Assembly: GCA_947494825.1 (NCBI GenBank)
Contig: CANLWN010000007.1
Span: forward strand, 124,001 to 188,000
Direction of reading: 5' to 3'
DNA from: an uncultured Flavobacteriaceae bacterium
Lineage (GTDB): Bacteria; Bacteroidota; Bacteroidia; Flavobacteriales; Flavobacteriaceae
DNA: 64,000 nt
Shown here: positions 26,720 to 34,957 of the stretch, piece after piece
How positions within the stretch are numbered: the stretch's first letter is position 1
Layout of the letters: each line of letters begins with the position of its first letter
Made by a program: the position numbers and the translations under genes
The notes under the pieces: generated by a model
Told to the model about the DNA's origin: nothing
The model's input: the letters and a program-made list of their open reading frames with translations, nothing else
The model's database searches: none

Positions 26720-28802
26720 GTTCCAATTCCAATTTTCTATAGGCTTCCACTTTCTCCAAAAAGCGTTTTGCATCCAATAGATAGTTTTTTGCAAAAGCTT
26801 CGGTGGGCCTGTTTTTATTCAATTGAAGCGCCAGGGTCTCAAAAGAACCCCTAAGGTCTATATTTCCAGGGGCCACAAACACTTCATCGAAACTCTTGAT
26901 AATGCCCACATGGGTATTTGTCTTTTTATTTTCTGCGGTCAACAGCGCCTTGGCAGAATTTACCATGGAAGCGTAGGAATGGTAGATGCTGGCAGCCCAT
27001 TTTCCCTCTTCAAATGCGGACTGGGCATTTTGGATCTTTTCTTCGCTCTCGAACAGCAGCGTCGCGATCAAATCAATGACCACTCCGGCACATTCCCCTA
27101 TTCCTATGGCCTTTTCATATCTCTTGGTATTTCCCCAATCGATAAAATCTTCTTGGGTCAAACGTTCTATATTCGATAGCGGTTTAAGAAAGTCGTAGAA
27201 ATAATGCTCTCCCTTTTCCGCATAATAGTCCACAAATTTTGCTCCCTTGCCGTGCGCTTCAAAATCGTTCAGTATAAGACGAAGGGCCTCTGGTCCCCTT
27301 TTACTGGGCACCTTAATGACTTTATCCGCAAAGCGTCCCTCTCCGTTCCCAAAATTGCCACCACCCAAAAGCACCTGAAGTGCCGGGGCGACCAATTTGT
27401 CCTTTGTTCGTATGGACATCCCCTGAAAGCCAATGTTGGCCATATTGTGCTGCCCACAGGCGTTCATACAACCGCTGATCTTGATGACCACATCCTCATT
27501 GGCAATGTATTGCGGGTATTCCGTTTTTATGACCCTTTCCAACTCCTCGGCAATCCCCGTACTGCTTGCTATACCCAAATTACAGGTATCCGTTCCAGGA
27601 CAGGCGGTTATATCCAAGGCTTTATTATATCCCTTTTCAACAAAACCCAACTTTTCCAGTTCCGTGTAGAAAAAAGGCACTAGGTCCTCCTTCACATAGG
27701 GAATCAATATATTTTGCCTGAGCGATAATCGAAACTCGCTCGCGGCGTACTTGGCTACCAGGTCGGCTAAAAGTCGTGCCTTATCCGTGTAGAAATCACC
27801 CAGCAACACCTTGATGCCGATGGCCACGTATCCCTCTTGCTTCTGAGGAACCAAATTGGTGGACTTCCATGCCTCAAAGGCTTCCTTGTCCTGAATGTTC
27901 ACCTTAGGCACGGCACTTTCGGCCACTATCGCCTTAGGGTAGGCATCTGCATCTATGGGATAGGAAGTATAGGGTACTGCGGGCCGTACCTCTTCCAGTA
28001 AGTTTTTGAAGCCCTCCAGGCCCACGTCCCGCACCAAAAATTTCATACGGGCCTTGGCCCTGCTCTTGCGTTCCCCATAGCTATCGAACACGCGTACAAC
28101 ACCATCCATCAACGGAATGATTTTGTCCGAAGGTAAAAAATCGTAAAGTACATCGGCGTGCCTTGGTTGCGATCCCAAACCACCGGCAAGCATGACCTTA
28201 AATCCACGAACACCATTTTTTATTTTGGCAATAAAACCCAAATCGTGCATATAGGACAATCCGGTATCGGCCTCACTGGCGGAAAAGGAAACCTTAAATT
28301 TCCTTCCCATTTCCTGACTGATGGGATTCCGTAAAAAATACTGGAACAGCGCATGGGCATAGGGTGACACATCAAAGGGTTCATCCACATCTATCCCTGC
28401 CGTTTCACTAGCGGTGACATTACGGACCGTGTTTCCACAGGCCTCGCGTAGGGTAATATCGTCCTGTTCCAATTGTGCCCAAAGTTCGGGGGTCCTTTCC
28501 AAATCCACATAATGGATCTGTATATCCTGACGGGTGGTGATGTGCAAGCGCCCGGTGGAATATTCATCGGACACATCGCAGATACGCCTTAACTGATCGG
28601 AGGTCACCTTTCCATAGGGTAATTTGATTCGGATCATTTGCACCCCCTCTTGACGCTGACCGTAAACACCTCTGGCCAAACGCAGGCTTCGGAATTTTTC
28701 CTCGTCTAGTTTGCCCTCCTTGAACTGACGGATCTTGGCCTCCAATTCAATGATATCTTTTTCTACTGTCGGGTTTTCCAATTCTGTTCTAAAACTTTGC
28801 AT
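26712..28802 (-). CDS. Siroheme/4Fe-4S sulfite reductase with C-terminal HEPN-like domain
   Basis: A 696-residue assimilatory sulfite reductase of the ferredoxin type (six-electron reduction of sulfite to sulfide). Two ferredoxin-like half domains and siroheme/4Fe-4S domains are seen: CGNTVRNVTASETAG (about 120), and cluster/siroheme ligands in TACPGTDTCNLG (about 400) and SGCMNACGQH (about 447). After the enzyme, about residues 590-696 form an all-helical extension (GKWAASIYHSYASMVNSAKALL) of HEPN type. The R-x4-6-H RNase motif of toxic HEPNs is not apparent. A sulfur-operator repeat lies at 28825-28841 just upstream. Confidence 0.92.
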   Translation of the reverse strand: MQSFRTELENPTVEKDIIELEAKIRQFKEGKLDEEKFRSLRLARGVYGQRQEGVQMIRIKLPYGKVTSDQLRRICDVSDEYSTGRLHITTRQDIQIHYVDLERTPELWAQLEQDDITLREACGNTVRNVTASETAGIDVDEPFDVSPYAHALFQYFLRNPISQEMGRKFKVSFSASEADTGLSYMHDLGFIAKIKNGVRGFKVMLAGGLGSQPRHADVLYDFLPSDKIIPLMDGVVRVFDSYGERKSRAKARMKFLVRDVGLEGFKNLLEEVRPAVPYTSYPIDADAYPKAIVAESAVPKVNIQDKEAFEAWKSTNLVPQKQEGYVAIGIKVLLGDFYTDKARLLADLVAKYAASEFRLSLRQNILIPYVKEDLVPFFYTELEKLGFVEKGYNKALDITACPGTDTCNLGIASSTGIAEELERVIKTEYPQYIANEDVVIKISGCMNACGQHNMANIGFQGMSIRTKDKLVAPALQVLLGGGNFGNGEGRFADKVIKVPSKRGPEALRLILNDFEAHGKGAKFVDYYAEKGEHYFYDFLKPLSNIERLTQEDFIDWGNTKRYEKAIGIGECAGVVIDLIATLLFESEEKIQNAQSAFEEGKWAASIYHSYASMVNSAKALLTAENKKTNTHVGIIKSFDEVFVAPGNIDLRGSFETLALQLNKNRPTEAFAKNYLLDAKRFLEKVEAYRKLELEHA

Positions 28803-28824
28803 TTGTCCTATTTTATTTATTTCT

Positions 28825-28841
28825 CCTATGGATTTAGTAGG
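28825..28841. promoter_or_regulatory. Sulfur-operon inverted repeat (CCTAT-N7-GTAGG)
   Basis: CCTAT ggattta GTAGG lies 23 bp upstream of the sulfite reductase ATG. It shares both half-sites and most of the spacer with repeats at 32118-32134 and 32197-32213 in front of the sulfate-activation genes. Probable operator of the adjacent Rrf2 regulator or another sulfur regulator. Confidence 0.6.
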
Positions 28842-28885
28842 ATATTAACTTAAACACCTCCACCATTATGCGGATGATCCTCCCT

Positions 28886-30133
28886 TTAATTGATAAAACC
28901 TACCGCTGCTGTTGCGTTGGTATGGGCATCCAATAAAATAAAGGCACCATTATACTTGTTGTCCTTATAGGCATCGTAGTAAATGGGCTTGCTCAATTTT
29001 ATCCGTACTTCACCGATTTCGTTGAGCGCCAATTTACCATTGGCTTCTATTTGTCCGGAAAAATCCGTGGTCATTACACTTTCTATGGTATCAATTTTGG
29101 ACAATACCTTGTTGGTGCTATGTTGTACAATATATTTTGTTCCCGGCTGCAATTGTTTGTTGTCCATCCAACACACGGTTGCCCGGATTTCTTTCTCAAT
29201 TTTGGGAAGTTCGTCGGTCTTTACCAACATATCCCCCCTTGCGATATTGATATCGTCCTCCAGGGTAATATTGACGGAGCTTCCTGCCACCGCCTCCTGG
29301 TAGGTCTGATCAAAAAAGTAGATTTCCTTTATCCTGGATTGGGTAAGGGACGGGAGCACGGTAACGGAATCGCCTACCTGTAGACTTCCTCCGTAGACCT
29401 TACCGGCATATCCCCGAAAATCGTGATATTCCTCTGTTTTGGGCCGTATTACGGTCTGTATAGGGAACCGAACCTGCCCCCCTTCATACACGTCGGCCGC
29501 TTCCAAATGCTCCAAATGTTCCAAAAGGGTATCTCCGTTGTACCATGGCATGGCATCGGTCTTTGCTGCCACGTTGTCCCCATTTAAAGCACTGACCGGA
29601 ATATAACTCACGCGCTGTTCTGCATAGGTGCTTTTAAGGTTCAATGCCTCAAAATCGCGCTTAATGGCTTCAAAGGCCGCTTCTGAATAGTCTACCAGGT
29701 CCATTTTGTTCACGGCCACGATCACGTTTTTGATCCGCAATAGATTGTTGATGAAAAAGTGCCGGTAGGTTTGTTCTATGACCCCTTTCCGGGCATCGAT
29801 CAAGATGATGGCCGCCTGGGAAGTGGAAGCTCCGGTAACCATATTCCTGGTATATTCAACATGTCCCGGGGTATCGGCAATAATATAGCTTTTGTTGGGG
29901 GTAGAAAAATAAATATGGGCCACGTCTATCGTAATACCCTGTTCCCTTTCTGCCACAAGGCCATCGGTAGCCAAGGAGAAATCGAGGTAATCATAGCCCC
30001 GTTGCTCACTGCTTTTCTTGATGGCCTCCAACTTATCGTCGGTAAGTGACTTGGTATCGTAGAGCAACCTCCCTATTAAGGTACTCTTACCATCGTCCAC
30101 ACTCCCTGCCGTCGCTATCTTTAGTACTTCCAT
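28886..30133 (-). CDS. cysN: Sulfate adenylyltransferase subunit 1 (GTPase)
   Basis: A 415-residue EF-Tu-like GTPase that drives APS synthesis by CysD. G1 GSVDDGKSTLIGRLLYD, G3 DTPGHVEYTRNM and G4 NKMDL are intact, followed by two beta-barrel domains. There is no APS kinase (CysC) extension at the C-terminus, unlike CysNC fusions. It is downstream of cysD with a 79-bp gap that includes a short GC-rich hairpin. Confidence 0.96.
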   Translation of the reverse strand: MEVLKIATAGSVDDGKSTLIGRLLYDTKSLTDDKLEAIKKSSEQRGYDYLDFSLATDGLVAEREQGITIDVAHIYFSTPNKSYIIADTPGHVEYTRNMVTGASTSQAAIILIDARKGVIEQTYRHFFINNLLRIKNVIVAVNKMDLVDYSEAAFEAIKRDFEALNLKSTYAEQRVSYIPVSALNGDNVAAKTDAMPWYNGDTLLEHLEHLEAADVYEGGQVRFPIQTVIRPKTEEYHDFRGYAGKVYGGSLQVGDSVTVLPSLTQSRIKEIYFFDQTYQEAVAGSSVNITLEDDINIARGDMLVKTDELPKIEKEIRATVCWMDNKQLQPGTKYIVQHSTNKVLSKIDTIESVMTTDFSGQIEANGKLALNEIGEVRIKLSKPIYYDAYKDNKYNGAFILLDAHTNATAAVGFIN

Positions 30134-30212
30134 TTTTCTTCTTATTTGCTGCTGGCCGCCCTCCTGACGGAAATTGGCCCGCCAGCTTCAACCTTAGTTA
30201 CTTTATCCTGTT

Positions 30213-31166
30213 TTAGAAATATCCTTGCTGTTTGCGTTTTTCCATGGCGGCTTCGGATCTTTTGTCATCGATCCGCGCTCCCCGTTCGGAGATTTTGGAT
30301 GCCCTAATTTCGGCCACCACCTTATCTATGGTATCGGCATACGATAGCACAGCAGCGGTACACGACATATCCCCTACGGTTCTGAAACGGACCATTCGCT
30401 CCTCTACGGGTTCATCCTCGGCCCTAAAGACAACGGCATCGGCCGCTGACCAAATAAGACCATCGCGAACAAAGATGTTACGCGGGTGTGCAAAGTATAT
30501 GGATGGAATCTCTATCCTTTCTTTTTGAATATAACTCCAAACATCCAATTCCGTCCAATTGCTTATGGGGAAAACACGGACGTTTTGTCCAATTTCAATG
30601 TTCCCGTTGAGCATATCGAACAGTTCTGGTCGTTGGTTTTTTTCGTCCCACTGCCCAAAATCGTCCCGAACCGAAAAAATACGTTCCTTGGCCCTTGCTT
30701 TTTCCTCATCCCTACGGGCCCCTCCAATACAGGCATCGAACTTGAATTCCTCTATGGCGTCCAAAAGCGTAGTGGTTTGTAAGCTGTTGCGACTGGCATA
30801 TTTTCCAGTTTCTTCCACTACCTTGCCTTGGTCTATGGAATCCTGCACTTTACGCACGATCAGTTCCACACCCAATTCTTCTACCAGTTTGTCACGGAAG
30901 GCCATTGTTTCGGGAAAATTATGACCCGTATCTATATGCATTAGGGGAAAAGGAATCTTAGCGGGATAAAATGCCTTTTGCGCCAAGCGGACCAGGGTAA
31001 TGGAATCCTTGCCGCCCGAGAACAACAGCACAGGTTTTTCAAACTGCGAAGCTACCTCCCTCATTATATATATGGCCTCATTTTCCAAGGCATTTGTCCT
31101 TAGTATCGGTAAGGCATCCTGCCTTGTTTCCGTTTCCCATTCGGGTGTTAATGTATTTACACTCAT
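30213..31166 (-). CDS. cysD: Sulfate adenylyltransferase subunit 2
   Basis: A 317-residue PP-loop ATP pyrophosphatase-type enzyme that forms APS from ATP and sulfate with CysN. The PP-loop is LLFSGGKDSITLV (about 45-57); HIDTGHNFPET and GARRDEEKARAKER are typical of CysD. The ATG 31166, 4 bp after the cysH stop, was chosen; a longer frame upstream runs into cysH. Order cysH-cysD-cysN on the minus strand, apparently one operon. Confidence 0.96.
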   Translation of the reverse strand: MSVNTLTPEWETETRQDALPILRTNALENEAIYIMREVASQFEKPVLLFSGGKDSITLVRLAQKAFYPAKIPFPLMHIDTGHNFPETMAFRDKLVEELGVELIVRKVQDSIDQGKVVEETGKYASRNSLQTTTLLDAIEEFKFDACIGGARRDEEKARAKERIFSVRDDFGQWDEKNQRPELFDMLNGNIEIGQNVRVFPISNWTELDVWSYIQKERIEIPSIYFAHPRNIFVRDGLIWSAADAVVFRAEDEPVEERMVRFRTVGDMSCTAAVLSYADTIDKVVAEIRASKISERGARIDDKRSEAAMEKRKQQGYF

Positions 31167-31170
31167 TTTT

Positions 31171-31794
31171 TTAGGTATGTAATCCACATTCCCTGTTTTC
31201 GAGAACTTTGGTGGGGTCAAAATATTTATGTTCATTGGGCAAATTCCGTTCCTCCAGATATACATCCAATTGTACATCGTTCCAATGGTAGAAAGGGCTC
31301 ACTTTAAGTACCCCGTCCTTGCTCAAACTCAAAATATCCAGGGTATTCCTTAACGCGGTCTGTCCCTTCCTTAAATTGGTAAACCATACATCGGGTTGGT
31401 GTTCGGCCATGGCCCTTTTAAAAGGTTCCAGTTTTACCTGTTCCGTGAATTTTGCATGATTTGGGTCATCTATACCTGGAATGCCCATTACGATGTCGCG
31501 ATGGGCGGCAGTCTGTTGGGGTACATATAGTTTAACATTAAGCGCCAATCTTGAAATGAGTTCCTCAGCATGCCGGTAGGTATTCGGTGTATTGTAGCCC
31601 GTATCCGCCCAAATAACGGGAATATCCGGTTGTACCGCGGTGACAGCATGGAGTATGGCAACCTCATAAGGTCTAAAATTGGTAGTTACCAGTGGAGATT
31701 GTCCATTTTCAATTGCCCAAGAGATAATCTCTTCGGGCGTAAAGCCGGTAAACTGTACGTTTAGTTCCTTGATTTGTTTTTCAGTAAAACCCAT
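31171..31794 (-). CDS. cysH: Phosphoadenylyl-sulfate reductase (thioredoxin type)
   Basis: A 207-residue reductase giving sulfite from (P)APS. PP-loop-like SPLVTTNFRPYEVAILH, the IPVIWADTGYNTPNTYRHAEEL segment and the catalytic C-terminal ECGLH are present. The Cys-Cys...Cys-x2-Cys ligands for the 4Fe-4S cluster of APS reductases are absent, so by family rules this should prefer PAPS. No APS kinase is encoded in the window. ATG 31794 was chosen; the frame open to 31857 overlaps the DUF2061 gene. Confidence 0.92.
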   Translation of the reverse strand: MGFTEKQIKELNVQFTGFTPEEIISWAIENGQSPLVTTNFRPYEVAILHAVTAVQPDIPVIWADTGYNTPNTYRHAEELISRLALNVKLYVPQQTAAHRDIVMGIPGIDDPNHAKFTEQVKLEPFKRAMAEHQPDVWFTNLRKGQTALRNTLDILSLSKDGVLKVSPFYHWNDVQLDVYLEERNLPNEHKYFDPTKVLENRECGLHT

Positions 31795-31829
31795 TTCTTT
31801 GTTTCCTAAGAAGGTTAAATATTTTGCTC

Positions 31830-32093
31830 CTATCTGCCCCAGCTGATGGTATTCCAAATCCGTTCGTGAAAAAAGTACAGGGCCATCTTTGTAAAAAGCT
31901 CAACAATCCCAATGGAAAAGGCAACGGCCAGAGTGCCGGTGACAATCCAGGAAATCACAATGGTATCCAATGTTCCTATGATTCTCCAGCTAATGGATTT
32001 TGCTATACTCCTCTTGGGTTTATCCGATTTTCTGTCAACGCTATAGCTGCTTTTTTCGGTTCTTCTGTTTAAAACAAATTGGTCTGCAATCAT
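31830..32093 (-). CDS. DUF2061 small membrane protein
   Basis: An 87-residue membrane protein with a basic N-terminus followed by the DUF2061 core: KSISWRIIGTLDTIVISWIVTG (first transmembrane helix) and IGIVELFTKMALYFFHERIW (second). DUF2061 proteins occur repeatedly next to sulfate-activation genes, so a role in sulfate uptake or assimilation is suspected but unproven. It is the first gene of the DUF2061-cysH-cysD-cysN unit, 35 bp ahead of cysH. Confidence 0.88.
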   Translation of the reverse strand: MIADQFVLNRRTEKSSYSVDRKSDKPKRSIAKSISWRIIGTLDTIVISWIVTGTLAVAFSIGIVELFTKMALYFFHERIWNTISWGR

Positions 32094-32117
32094 GAAAATA
32101 AACTTATATTTTTTTAT

Positions 32118-32134
32118 CCTATAGATTTAATAGG
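32118..32134. promoter_or_regulatory. Sulfur-operon inverted repeat (CCTAT-N7-ATAGG), proximal
   Basis: CCTAT agattta ATAGG, perfect half-sites, 25 bp upstream of DUF2061. On the minus strand the -7-like box TATTTTTG (32147-32140) lies just before it, so a bound protein would cover the transcription start. Confidence 0.65.
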
Positions 32135-32139
32135 GTAAA

Positions 32140-32147
32140 CAAAAATA
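32140..32147 (-). promoter_or_regulatory. Candidate -7 element of the cysHDN operon
   Basis: Minus-strand TATTTTTG fits TAnnTTTG, with the expected start near 32133, inside the proximal inverted repeat. No clear TTG -33 box, which would fit a regulated promoter. Confidence 0.45.
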
Positions 32148-32196
32148 GCATTATTATTCTTAGTAGACGTTAAAAAAGCATTAATATTACGTTTGT

Positions 32197-32213
32197 CCTA
32201 TCGTTTTAATAGA
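32197..32213. promoter_or_regulatory. Sulfur-operon inverted repeat (CCTAT-N7-ATAGA), distal
   Basis: CCTAT cgtttta ATAGA, one mismatch in the right half-site, about 80 bp upstream of the proximal copy. A related palindrome in the opposite order, ATAGGA-N5-TCCTAT, lies at 32224-32240. Together they fill most of the 188-bp gap between DUF2061 and the Rrf2 gene. Confidence 0.5.
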
Positions 32214-32281
32214 TTAATGGCTTATAGGATCAATTCCTATTAAAAATGGAGTAATCCTAGCTGTTTTTTGGGAATTTCGAA

Positions 32282-32692
32282 TTAGACAATAATATCGGCC
32301 AGGGTATTATTCCGGTATACCTCTAGCACACTGTCCCTGACTTGTAACATTAGCTTGTGCACCGAGCAGCTGTCCTCATCCGGACAATCGTCGCACTTTT
32401 CGTAAAAATTAAGGCTTACACAGGGCACCATGGCAATGGGGCCCTCCAGCACCCGTATTACCGCGGTCATAAGTATTTCCGACGGCTCTTTGATCAAATA
32501 ATAGCCACCGCCCTTCCCTTTTTTTGACCCGAGAAATCCCGTTCTTCTGAGGGTGAGCAAAATACTTTCAAGAAACTTTTGGGAAATATTTTCGTGCCTC
32601 GCAATTTCGGCAATTTGCACGGGTTCCTTATTTTTCTGATTCGCTAAAAAAGTCAGTGCCTTAAGTCCGTATTTTGTCTTTTTGGAGAGCAT
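32282..32692 (-). CDS. Rrf2-family transcriptional regulator
   Basis: A 136-residue winged-helix regulator of the Rrf2 family (relatives: IscR, NsrR, CymR). The N-terminal HTH is MLSKKTKYGLKALTFLA ... VQIAEIARHENISQKFLESIL, with wing GKGGGYYL. Four cysteines cluster in PCVSLNFYEKCDDCPDEDSC, so an Fe-S cluster is possible. Placed immediately upstream of the sulfate-assimilation operon and next to its repeated inverted repeats, it is the obvious candidate regulator. ATG 32692 was taken because the family starts with M(L)S-K-x-YGL; the longer frame upstream has no conserved sequence. Confidence 0.92.
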   Translation of the reverse strand: MLSKKTKYGLKALTFLANQKNKEPVQIAEIARHENISQKFLESILLTLRRTGFLGSKKGKGGGYYLIKEPSEILMTAVIRVLEGPIAMVPCVSLNFYEKCDDCPDEDSCSVHKLMLQVRDSVLEVYRNNTLADIIV

Positions 32693-32766
32693 GCTACGAA
32701 TATAGACAAAATCGGATAAAAGGCAGAGCAGAGAGCCCGGGTAAAGCCGCAAGATCCACCTATTTG

Positions 32767-33231
32767 TTACAAAATGAGTTCCATTTTGATGTTGCTCCTT
32801 TCATAGGGCGGATTTTCTTCCGACACAATTTCCCTGAAACCATACTTTCTGTAAATGTAGATAGCATTCTCCAGAAAGGTATTGGAGTAGAGAATGAGTT
32901 TTTCCCATTGTTGCTCTCGAGAGAAATCAATGCAGAACTGCATAAGGCCCTGACCTATCTTATGGCCCTGAAATTTAGGTGACACCGCCATTTTTCCCAA
33001 TTCATAGATGTTTTCCCCTGCCCTGATCAGGGAAAAAGTCCCTGCAATTTCCTGGCCCACCCTTGCAAAGAAAATATGCCCTCCCGGGGCTATAATATTC
33101 TCTTCACAGGCTTCCAGGAGTTCTGCATCATGGGGTTCCACTTCAAAGTACTTTTCCAACCATTCCACATTAAGGCGGGCAAAGTCTTTGGCATATCGCG
33201 ATTCAAAAGGTACAATTTCCACGTTTTTCAT
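32767..33231 (-). CDS. GNAT-family N-acetyltransferase
   Basis: A 154-residue acetyltransferase with the GNAT fold. The acetyl-CoA loop is in VSPKFQGHKIGQGLMQFCID (Q-x-x-G-x-G form), preceded by the strand YELGKMAV, and the C-terminal YIYRKYGFREI motif is typical. It lies 11 bp after the MarR-type gene in a two-gene unit. The acceptor substrate is not predictable. Confidence 0.92.
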   Translation of the reverse strand: MKNVEIVPFESRYAKDFARLNVEWLEKYFEVEPHDAELLEACEENIIAPGGHIFFARVGQEIAGTFSLIRAGENIYELGKMAVSPKFQGHKIGQGLMQFCIDFSREQQWEKLILYSNTFLENAIYIYRKYGFREIVSEENPPYERSNIKMELIL

Positions 33232-33242
33232 CTCGGTACAAT

Positions 33243-33725
33243 TTATTCCTTAATATTTTCAAGTATCCTTTTACTAAGTTCCCTTTCCGCCAAGCTGGCT
33301 TCCAATTGGGATATGTGATCCAATAGACTACTGGAGGGAAAATGGGTAAGTTCCTTTACCTGGGTGTCCATAGCTTTCCATAGGGGAAGCATCTTTTGGT
33401 GTACTTCCTCTCCCCTCTCAGTGAGGTAGTACAACTTTTTGCGTTTGTCCGTGCGATCGGACTTAAAGGCAACCAAATCTTTTTGCATTAACTTCTGCAA
33501 TGCCTGGGTAATTGCCGGTTGTGAATACCGTAATCCTCCTTGTATATGCGATGTAGTGACCATTTCCGAATCGATTATGATCTTGAAAATGGGGAAAAGG
33601 TAGGGGTCAAAATCGATGCCCTTGGCCGCGTATACCAATTGTATTTCCTTCATGAGCTGTCCGCTTAGTCTATTTAGACGGGAGCCCAAGCCCAGTTCGG
33701 CCAAGGTTTTCAGAGTATCATTCAT
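33243..33725 (-). CDS. MarR-like winged-helix regulator
   Basis: A 160-residue winged-helix protein of MarR type: recognition region HIQGGLRYSQPAITQALQKLMQKDLV and wing SDRTDKRKKLYYLTERGEE, flanked by dimerising helices. It is the first gene of a unit with the GNAT acetyltransferase. A 10-bp palindrome CTTATATAAG (33731-33740) sits 5 bp upstream of its start and just after the predicted transcription start, suggesting autoregulation. Confidence 0.87.
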   Translation of the reverse strand: MNDTLKTLAELGLGSRLNRLSGQLMKEIQLVYAAKGIDFDPYLFPIFKIIIDSEMVTTSHIQGGLRYSQPAITQALQKLMQKDLVAFKSDRTDKRKKLYYLTERGEEVHQKMLPLWKAMDTQVKELTHFPSSSLLDHISQLEASLAERELSKRILENIKE

Positions 33726-33748
33726 AACTACTTATATAAGCACTTATG

Positions 33749-33780
33749 TAAATATATTACGTTTTACTGAATTATACAAA
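33749..33780 (-). promoter_or_regulatory. Candidate promoter of the MarR-GNAT unit
   Basis: Minus strand TTTG (33780-33777), 20-bp spacer and TATATTTA (33756-33749), one mismatch from the consensus -7. The predicted start falls near 33742, next to the palindrome CTTATATAAG. Confidence 0.42.
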
Positions 33781-33785
33781 TTCCC

Positions 33786-34955
33786 CTATTCCAGGGCTTG
33801 CGCGATATCCGCAATGATATCATTAACATGCTCCAGTCCCACGGACACCCGGATCATTCCATCCGATATGCCCACAAGAGCCCTTTCTTCTGACGATAAT
33901 TTGCTATGGGTAGTAGACGCAGGGTGGGTGACGATGCTCCTGGAATCGCCTAGATTGGCCGAAAGTGACATCATTTTTACGGAATCAAAAAACCGCTGGC
34001 CGGCCCCCAACCCGCCCTTTACCTCAAAGGCCACAACACATCCACCCGCCTTCATTTGTTTTTTTGCCAGCTCGTATTGGGGGTGCGATGGTAAAAAAGG
34101 GTATTTCACCCAGTCTATCCTGGGATGTTGTTCCAGGAACTCTGCCACTTTAAGGGCATTCTCACAATGTCGATCCACTCGAACACCAAGGGTCTCCAGG
34201 CTTTTGGACAAAACCCAAGCGTTGAAGGGGGACAAAGACGGTCCCGTTATTCTTGAAAAGCGGTAGATCTTGTCTACGAGTTCCCCGTTCCCCACGGTGA
34301 TTCCTGCCAGCACCCTACCTTGACCGTCCATGAGCTTTGTGCCGGAATGTATCACCAGGTCGGCCCCGAAGGCGATGGGCTGTTGCAAATAAGGCGATGC
34401 AAAGCAGTTGTCTATGATGAAAATCAAATTGTGTTTCTTGGCAATAGCGCCCAAGGCTTCCAGATCCAAGATGTCGACTCCCGGATTGGTAGGTGATTCG
34501 GCATAGATAAGCTTGGTATTGGGCGTGATCAGGTTTTCTATTTCATCTAGCTCATCGAGTTTAAAATAGCTGGTACCTATGTTCCATTTGGGAAAAAATT
34601 GGGTAAACAAAGTGTGGGTAGACCCAAAAATACTGCGCGCTGAGAGGATATGGTCCCCATGCTCCAACAAAGCGGCAAAGGTCGAAAAAACGGCCGCCAT
34701 TCCGGAAGCAAATGCAAATCCGTCCTCCGCACCTTCCATTTTACAGACCTTATCAATAAATTCGGAAGAATTGGGGTTGGAATATCGGGAATAAATATTT
34801 CGATCCTTTTCTTCGGCAAAAGAGGCCCTCATATCCTCGGCATCCTCAAAAACAAAACTCGATGTGAGATACATTGGACTTGAATGTTCCAAATATTGGG
34901 AACGCCCTAACTGTGTTCTTACCGCCTCTGTTTCAAATTCACGTCTCTTTTTCAT
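33786..34955 (-). CDS. metZ: O-succinyl/O-acetylhomoserine sulfhydrylase-type Cys/Met PLP enzyme
   Basis: A 389-residue Cys/Met-metabolism PLP enzyme. The PLP lysine lies in IHSGTKLMDGQGRVLAG; the DGQGRVLAG continuation is characteristic of MetZ (O-succinylhomoserine sulfhydrylase) rather than of MetB. Other landmarks are YSRYSNPN, FASGMAAVFSTFAALL and ESPTNPG. It starts 2 bp after the metX-thrA stop, third gene behind the SAM-I riboswitch. With an acetylating MetX upstream, its true substrate may be O-acetylhomoserine. Why the operon has both this and MetY is unclear; one may act with cysteine or in transsulfuration. Confidence 0.85.
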   Translation of the reverse strand: MKKRREFETEAVRTQLGRSQYLEHSSPMYLTSSFVFEDAEDMRASFAEEKDRNIYSRYSNPNSSEFIDKVCKMEGAEDGFAFASGMAAVFSTFAALLEHGDHILSARSIFGSTHTLFTQFFPKWNIGTSYFKLDELDEIENLITPNTKLIYAESPTNPGVDILDLEALGAIAKKHNLIFIIDNCFASPYLQQPIAFGADLVIHSGTKLMDGQGRVLAGITVGNGELVDKIYRFSRITGPSLSPFNAWVLSKSLETLGVRVDRHCENALKVAEFLEQHPRIDWVKYPFLPSHPQYELAKKQMKAGGCVVAFEVKGGLGAGQRFFDSVKMMSLSANLGDSRSIVTHPASTTHSKLSSEERALVGISDGMIRVSVGLEHVNDIIADIAQALE

Positions 34956-34957
34956 AC

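Noticed and set aside
26712-27010. HEPN domain as a toxin or defence component
   Set aside because: It is fused in frame to a complete sulfite reductase in a sulfur operon, no MNT or antitoxin partner is present, and the RNase motif is not apparent.
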